Positions 6,988 to 10,095 of a stretch of DNA of 10,095 nt are shown here, piece by piece (the first letter of the stretch is position 1; each line of letters opens with the position of its first letter). A program made the translations under genes and the position numbers. The DNA lies in assembly GCA_041180805.1 (NCBI GenBank), contig JBEGQX010000176.1, positions 1 to 10,095 of the forward strand, read 5' to 3'. Under the pieces are notes generated by a model that did no database searches, was not told where the DNA came from, and saw only the letters and a list, made by a program, of their open reading frames with translations. The stretch comes from JBEGQX01 sp041180805. GTDB taxonomy: Bacteria > Planctomycetota > Planctomycetia > Gemmatales > Gemmataceae.

Positions 6988-7878
6988 TTATTTAATTGCA
7001 AATACCTGTACGCTGGCGGCAAATTCATTCAGGTCATATTTTTGAATTAGTTCCCTCAAACCATCGAGAACAATATTTTGCTCTTTGCTTGGCGAGCAGC
7101 AGGAAGTTTCTTCAGGCGCCATTGCCAACAAACCGCTGGATTCCGTGCTCATGGTTGGGGTACAGCAGCCTACCTGATTATCCACCAATGCATAGGAATT
7201 CAGGTCTTTGTGGGTGTCGATAATTTGAACTTTGTTGAATCCGGCTCGAGTCAACCCTTCTTGATAATCCCGCATTGAAATCGCTCCGGAAATACAGCCC
7301 AGGTAGGCAAGTGCATTGTTTGCCACCTCGTCAGGCAAATTCTTTTTTAATGCGATATCGCTGATCGCAAGCCTTCCCCCGGTTTTTAAAATCCGATACA
7401 TTTCCCGAAATACCTTATCCTTGTCTGGTGCCAGATTGATAACACAATTGCTGATCAGGCAATCTGCGGATTCGCTTTTCAATGGAATTTTGTCGATGGC
7501 TGCCAAATGGAATTCCACCTGCGGGTAGCCTTTTCCTTGGTTAGCCTTGGCAGAATTGCTTTTTGCCCGGTCGACCATTTCAGGGGTCATATCGATGCCA
7601 ATGGCGCGTCCATTTGGGCCCACCTTTGGCGCTGCCAGAAGAACATCTATTCCCGCTCCGCATCCCAAATCCACCACTATTTCGCCCTCTTGCAAGTGCG
7701 CGGTTGCTATGGGATTGCCACAAGAGAGACCCAGGTTTGTGTTTTCGGGCAAAGAGTCCAGGTCGGCATCGGTGTAGCCAAAAGCCTTCGCAATTTCTCG
7801 ATGCGCTAGCCCTGTTTTTTCTGTTGCTGCGGTTCCATATCCTTTTTTAACCTGTTCGATTACATGTTGATTGGTCAT
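6988..7878 (-). CDS. arsM: Arsenite methyltransferase ArsM
   Basis: ArsM uses S-adenosylmethionine to methylate As(III) to mono-, di- and trimethylated arsenicals in the cytoplasm. The 296-residue protein shows the SAM motif VVDLGCGAGID (68-78) and GIDMTPEMV (94-102). Three family cysteines that bind As(III) are in place: Cys53 in LSCGNP, Cys145 in SNCVINL and Cys195 in LGCISGA. A tail with two CC pairs (238-239 in VGCCTP and 260-261 in SCCSP) is common in bacterial ArsM and may also bind arsenic. The start at 7878 has AAGGAGA (minus strand, bases 7884-7890) five bases upstream, the best ribosome site in the window together with that of the terminase remnant. No arsR, arsC or arsB/acr3 lies nearby; the MFS gene follows after 2 bp. 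Confidence 0.95.
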   Translation of the reverse strand: MTNQHVIEQVKKGYGTAATEKTGLAHREIAKAFGYTDADLDSLPENTNLGLSCGNPIATAHLQEGEIVVDLGCGAGIDVLLAAPKVGPNGRAIGIDMTPEMVDRAKSNSAKANQGKGYPQVEFHLAAIDKIPLKSESADCLISNCVINLAPDKDKVFREMYRILKTGGRLAISDIALKKNLPDEVANNALAYLGCISGAISMRDYQEGLTRAGFNKVQIIDTHKDLNSYALVDNQVGCCTPTMSTESSGLLAMAPEETSCCSPSKEQNIVLDGLRELIQKYDLNEFAASVQVFAIK

Positions 7879-7909
7879 GATTGTCTCCTTAGTATTTGGG
7901 TATGGTAAC

Positions 7910-7946
7910 TTGAATTGATTACAAAGACCTAGCTCATTTATGAAAA
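7910..7946. promoter_or_regulatory. Divergent promoter/operator region between arsM and the DUF486 gene
   Basis: On the minus strand, TTTTCA (bases 7946-7941) and TGTAAT (7923-7918) are 17 bp apart and could drive arsM. On the plus strand, TTGATT (7915-7920) and TATGAA (7939-7944) are 18 bp apart and could drive the DUF486 gene. An imperfect palindrome, TTGAATTGATTACAA (7910-7924), overlaps both elements and is a candidate repressor site. All matches are moderate, so this is a suggestion. Confidence 0.35.
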
Positions 7947-7971
7947 ATGGAATTATGGGAGGTTAAGATAA

Positions 7972-8304
7972 ATGTGGACCGTAGTTTTGTTGATCTGCTC
8001 GAATGTGTTCATGACATTGGCTTGGTACGGACATCTAAAATTTAAAAGTTATCCCTTGTTGGTGTGCATTTTGGCTAGCTGGTTGATCGCATTGCCAGAA
8101 TACGCCCTTCAGGTTCCTGCAAACCGGCTAGGCTACGGACAATTCAAGCCTGCCCAGCTTAAGATTCTTCAGGAGGTGATAACTCTTGGAGTATTTCTTG
8201 TATTTGCCTGGTTCTATTTTGGGGAAAAACCAACTTTAAGGACCATGGGATCTTTTGCGATGATTTTGGGTGCAGTTCTTCTTGCGTTTTGGGATAAGGA
8301 ATAA
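7972..8304 (+). CDS. DMT-superfamily small membrane protein, DUF486 family
   Basis: The 110-residue protein has four hydrophobic segments (about 2-20, 27-47, 63-83 and 90-107), the normal length and layout of DUF486. The family-typical central block runs from LPEYALQVPANRLGYG (41-56) through QLKILQEVITL (62-72). The C-terminus ends in a small-multidrug-resistance-like helix (MGSFAMILGAVLLAFW). Members resemble half-size drug/metabolite transporters that would need to dimerise; their substrate is unknown. GGGAGG (7957-7962) lies nine bases before the ATG. The gene is divergent from arsM with 93 bp between starts. No clear terminator follows. It is the last intact chromosomal-type gene before the phage remnant. 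Confidence 0.85.
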   Translation: MWTVVLLICSNVFMTLAWYGHLKFKSYPLLVCILASWLIALPEYALQVPANRLGYGQFKPAQLKILQEVITLGVFLVFAWFYFGEKPTLRTMGSFAMILGAVLLAFWDKE

Positions 8305-8375
8305 TTAAAAGTTGGCAAATAATCCCATGAGTTAAAAAATGGCTGACGCAAAGTATTGTTCAAATAATATTATGA

Positions 8376-8627
8376 TCTAAAAATGGGCGGCATAGGCCTA
8401 AACATAAAACCTATATCTCTAATGCTGGCAATGGTTTAAGCGAAATTGGTAAAGAGGGCGTTGCAGAATCGTATGCAGTTAGCATCTTTTCGCGATACTT
8501 TGAAATTTTCAAAATGCTTTTTACAAATCTTCAGGATTCTGTTTTAGAACTGATGGACAAGATTATCTTTCGTAGGGTTCTCGAGGAACACGAAAGGCAA
8601 AAGTCCGCAAAAAACGATGACACTTGA
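8376..8627 (+). pseudogene. Unrecognised coding remnant, possibly 5'-truncated
   Basis: The frame is open from just after a TGA (8373-8375) to TGA 8625-8627. The first in-frame ATG is only at 8514, which would give a 37-residue peptide with no clear ribosome site. The upstream half (about 46 codons) also reads like protein, for example GLSEIGKEGVAESYAV and IFSRYFEIFK, and the downstream half is amphipathic helical (LELMDKIIFRRVLEEHERQK). This suggests the 3' end of a longer gene that has lost its start, or one broken near 8440, where a different frame starts at ATG 8383 (MGGIGLNIKPISL). I do not recognise the family. It lies just upstream of the phage packaging remnant and may belong to it. 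Confidence 0.35.
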
Positions 8628-8638
8628 GGATTCCTCAA
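8624..8638. repeat. 15-bp palindrome over the stop codon of the coding remnant
   Basis: TTGAGGA and TCCTCAA (7-bp arms, one-base centre) form a near-perfect palindrome that includes the TGA stop. It could be an operator or a short hairpin; no T-run follows, so it is not a clear terminator. Confidence 0.4.
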
Positions 8639-8690
8639 ACTTAATCCGAAATGCAAAACAGGTGAATAAATGGATAATTGGACGAAATGC

Positions 8691-8758
8691 CCCGGGTAGG
8701 GGGGGGGGCGAAACTTGCTGCCTAGGGGGCCAGTACCTCGCGTGGCAAACGTATGCAG
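8691..8758 (+). other. G-tract segment upstream of terminase remnant, cos-like
   Basis: This non-coding segment contains CCCGGG (8691-8696) and a run of ten G (8699-8708). It continues with CGAAACTTGCTGCCTA, a GGGGGC tract (8725-8730) and a CCTCGCGTGG stretch. A G-tract-rich stretch without genes directly before a P27-type small terminase gene is where cohesive-end (cos) phages usually have their packaging start. The assignment is by position and general look; I cannot define a cleavage point. Confidence 0.35.
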
Positions 8759-8799
8759 AATAATGTCATTTTTAACCCTTTTTGTCAGGAGGACATGTG

Positions 8800-9197
8800 A
8801 TGCGTCAGAAAATCAAAAAGATTCAAAATGATGCGTATTTGGAGGCCAAGGATTGCCCTGCCGGAGCTTCGCCTGCGATAAGGTTGGAATGGGGAAACAT
8901 TCTTGAAATGATCGAGCCCAGGAAGTTGAATCGCGCCGACGCGGCACTCTGATGAATGCGTCTAGGCTGTTGGCTGAGATTGCTGACGCGGAAAAATTAG
9001 TTCTGGAGCGCGGCAGAGATGTTGAAACTTCCGGACGGTCCATGCAGGCACCATGGACGGTACGACTTCAAGCCTGGATAGGAAGCTAATTGAAATATAG
9101 CCGAAGTCTTGGCTTGGATCCTTCCGCGCGTGAAGGCAAACCCGCAATGCAAGAAAAATTCTCTCACGATGAATTGCTTGCCGATTTTGGGCTTTGA
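8800..9197 (+). pseudogene. Phage terminase small subunit, P27 family, disrupted
   Basis: Small terminase binds phage DNA and starts packaging. AGGAGG (8787-8792) lies seven bases before ATG 8800. Frame one (50 codons) has CPAGASPAIRLEWGNILEM and LNRADAAL, matching the P27 N-terminal pattern 'EWxxI...L..ADxAAL'. It ends at TGA 8950-8952. The adjoining frame, from ATG 8952 (TGATG overlap), continues with ASRLLAEIADAEKLVLERG and GRDVETSGR, as the family would, but stops at TAA 9087-9089. Beyond that, the same frame has SLGLDPSARE, the P27 C-terminal signature, to TGA 9195-9197. A third frame near 9070-9100 reads LDRKLIEI, fitting the helix before that signature, so more shifts are likely. At least two lesions indicate a decayed gene. 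No large terminase follows. Confidence 0.7.
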
Positions 9198-9341
9198 ATA
9201 AAAACTAAATGAGATCTACTTAACTAAACTTTTGCATAATAGTGTTAAAACTTTTGTTTGGATAAGGCTATATTTTGGTAAAGAATTTTTTTTTGAGATT
9301 TCGAAAAAACACATCAATCAATAATGATTTGAATTGGTGGG

Positions 9342-9373
9342 AAAACATAAAAATCAGCAAATTTTTATGTTTT
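9342..9373. repeat. 13-bp perfect inverted repeat, nearly all A/T
   Basis: AAAACATAAAAAT (9342-9354) and ATTTTTATGTTTT (9361-9373) enclose a six-base loop CAGCAA. Only one G-C pair is present in the stem. It could be a regulatory site or a weak terminator-like hairpin; no separate T-run follows. Confidence 0.6.
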
Positions 9374-9412
9374 AGGATCAGTTAGTATTTGCAAAAGGAA
9401 ATGAAACAAAAA

Positions 9413-9440
9413 TAGACATCCTATAGATAATTGTTAGAAT
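9413..9440 (+). promoter_or_regulatory. Possible promoter of the last gene
   Basis: TAGACA (9413-9418) and TAGAAT (9435-9440) are 16 bp apart, each one mismatch from consensus. A start near 9447 would leave a leader of about 31 nt before ATG 9478 and would exclude the in-frame ATG at 9439. In such AT-rich DNA chance matches are common. Confidence 0.35.
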
Positions 9441-9477
9441 GAGCCCCAAATATAGTTACTTATGGGAAGCATCTGCA

Positions 9478-10095
9478 ATGGCCAATTTATCCAAAAAACT
9501 TGTTTTAAATATTGTTTTTATCATGGTTTTTGTCCCATTTGTTTTGGGAACCCAGGAAGAATTAAAAAAAGATAGCGAATTTGCTATTAAGGAAGCTGTA
9601 GATTTACTTGAAAAAAGAAAAAATCAGACTGAAAATCTATTGGAACAAAAGAAAATTTCTGAAGCAATTCTATTATTAGAAAAACTTTTGCCTAAGCAAA
9701 TGGCAAATGGAAAAACTAATTCAGGTATCTTGTCTAAAAAATTTGGTGGTAAGGCCACATACGATTCAAGAACCAAAACATTATCGTTATTCTATGATTT
9801 CAAATCCATTTACCAATTAAGGGATTTTGAAAATAGCGACAAAACAAAAATAAAAAATGGAAATTTGTTAATTCCTGGTGCTGAAGAAATCAAGCATATT
9901 GGAAAATTTAAAACCGCAAAGTTAACGACATCAATTTATATTGAGCATGTGCCGCCTGAAAGGGAATCGTTTTTAAAATCAGATACGGGATTGAGCATCG
10001 CCACCAGAAAATTTGGCGGACATGCGTTAATGATTTGGTATTCCGACAAATTAATTACAGAAAGACGATACCCGCATACAGAGAGACTTGACAAG
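9478..10095 (+). CDS. Secreted protein of unknown function (3' end outside window)
   Basis: The frame is open for 206 codons to the window edge without a stop. A signal peptide is clear: Lys6-Lys7, hydrophobic 8-23, cleavage near Gly24. A charged helical region follows (about 26-75; DLLEKRK, ILLLEKLLP). After it come beta-rich segments such as ATYDSRTKTLSLFYDF and a second region with TRKFGGHALMIWYS. The layout resembles the laminin-G/jelly-roll-like extracellular proteins common in Planctomycetota, but no family is recognised with confidence. GGGAAG (9464-9469) lies eight bases before the ATG; an in-frame ATG at 9439 would add 13 polar residues before the signal peptide and is less likely. 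Codons are visibly A/T-rich (AAA, TTA, ATT, GAA), unlike the genes at 1-8304. Confidence 0.7.
   Translation, partial: MANLSKKLVLNIVFIMVFVPFVLGTQEELKKDSEFAIKEAVDLLEKRKNQTENLLEQKKISEAILLLEKLLPKQMANGKTNSGILSKKFGGKATYDSRTKTLSLFYDFKSIYQLRDFENSDKTKIKNGNLLIPGAEEIKHIGKFKTAKLTTSIYIEHVPPERESFLKSDTGLSIATRKFGGHALMIWYSDKLITERRYPHTERLDK

Larger units (their letters stand above)
9198..9477. other. AT-rich gap without genes
   Basis: No convincing reading frame in either direction. It holds a direct repeat AAACTTTTG (9226-9234 and 9248-9256, 22 bp start to start), a nine-T run (9286-9294), the inverted repeat listed at 9342-9373 and a promoter-like pair at 9413-9440. Confidence 0.5.

Noticed and set aside
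8470..8758. CGTATGCAG occurring twice (8470-8478 and 8750-8758) as an att or binding repeat
   Set aside because: Only nine bases, one copy inside a coding remnant, and no integrase or tRNA nearby; may be chance.
8952..9089. A separate 45-residue gene translationally coupled by TGATG to the 50-residue frame
   Set aside because: Both frames match consecutive parts of one terminase protein, so a frameshift explains them better than two genes.

Overview
The window looks like a chromosomal segment of a Planctomycetota bacterium, possibly of the Gemmatales/Gemmataceae type. This is judged from the style of its secreted proteins, an HtrA-like protease, an exported YHS-domain protein and a moderate-GC genome; it is an inference, not a marker-based placement. 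Positions 1-8304 are ordinary dense chromosome. Positions 8305-10095 are accessory, with a decayed phage packaging module followed by a clearly AT-rich stretch.

Left part (1-5681, all + strand). The 3' end of a tRNA CCA-adding enzyme gene is followed by recA, which has its own sigma70-like promoter and a strong intrinsic terminator. Next come a secreted HtrA-like serine protease with two PDZ domains and, 21 bp later, a TIM-barrel sugar phosphate isomerase/epimerase, probably co-transcribed. Then come an exported protein with a C-terminal metal-binding YHS domain (own terminator) and a periplasmic cytochrome c'-like protein. The latter has a near-consensus promoter, a leader of about 130 nt with two hairpins, and a terminator.

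Middle (5684-8304). A minus-strand pair, arsM (arsenite S-adenosylmethionine methyltransferase) and an ACS-family MFS transporter, is separated by 2 bp and probably translationally coupled. It is divergent from a small DUF486 membrane protein. The 93-bp divergent region holds face-to-face promoter-like elements and an imperfect palindrome. The MFS gene converges on the cytochrome gene, and its stop codon lies between two adjoining hairpins.

Right part (8305-10095). I read this as a phage fossil: an unrecognised coding remnant, a G-tract non-coding segment resembling the cos/packaging-start region found in front of small terminase genes, and a P27-family small terminase gene broken by at least one frameshift and one in-frame stop. 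No HNH nuclease, large terminase, integrase, tRNA or att site is visible. The last 900 bases are AT-rich and carry a 13-bp perfect inverted repeat, a 9-bp direct repeat and the start of a secreted protein gene that runs off the window end.

I found no CRISPR array, tRNA, rRNA, insertion sequence or clearly new defence system. The points most worth following up are the decayed cos-terS module and the arsM-MFS pair.
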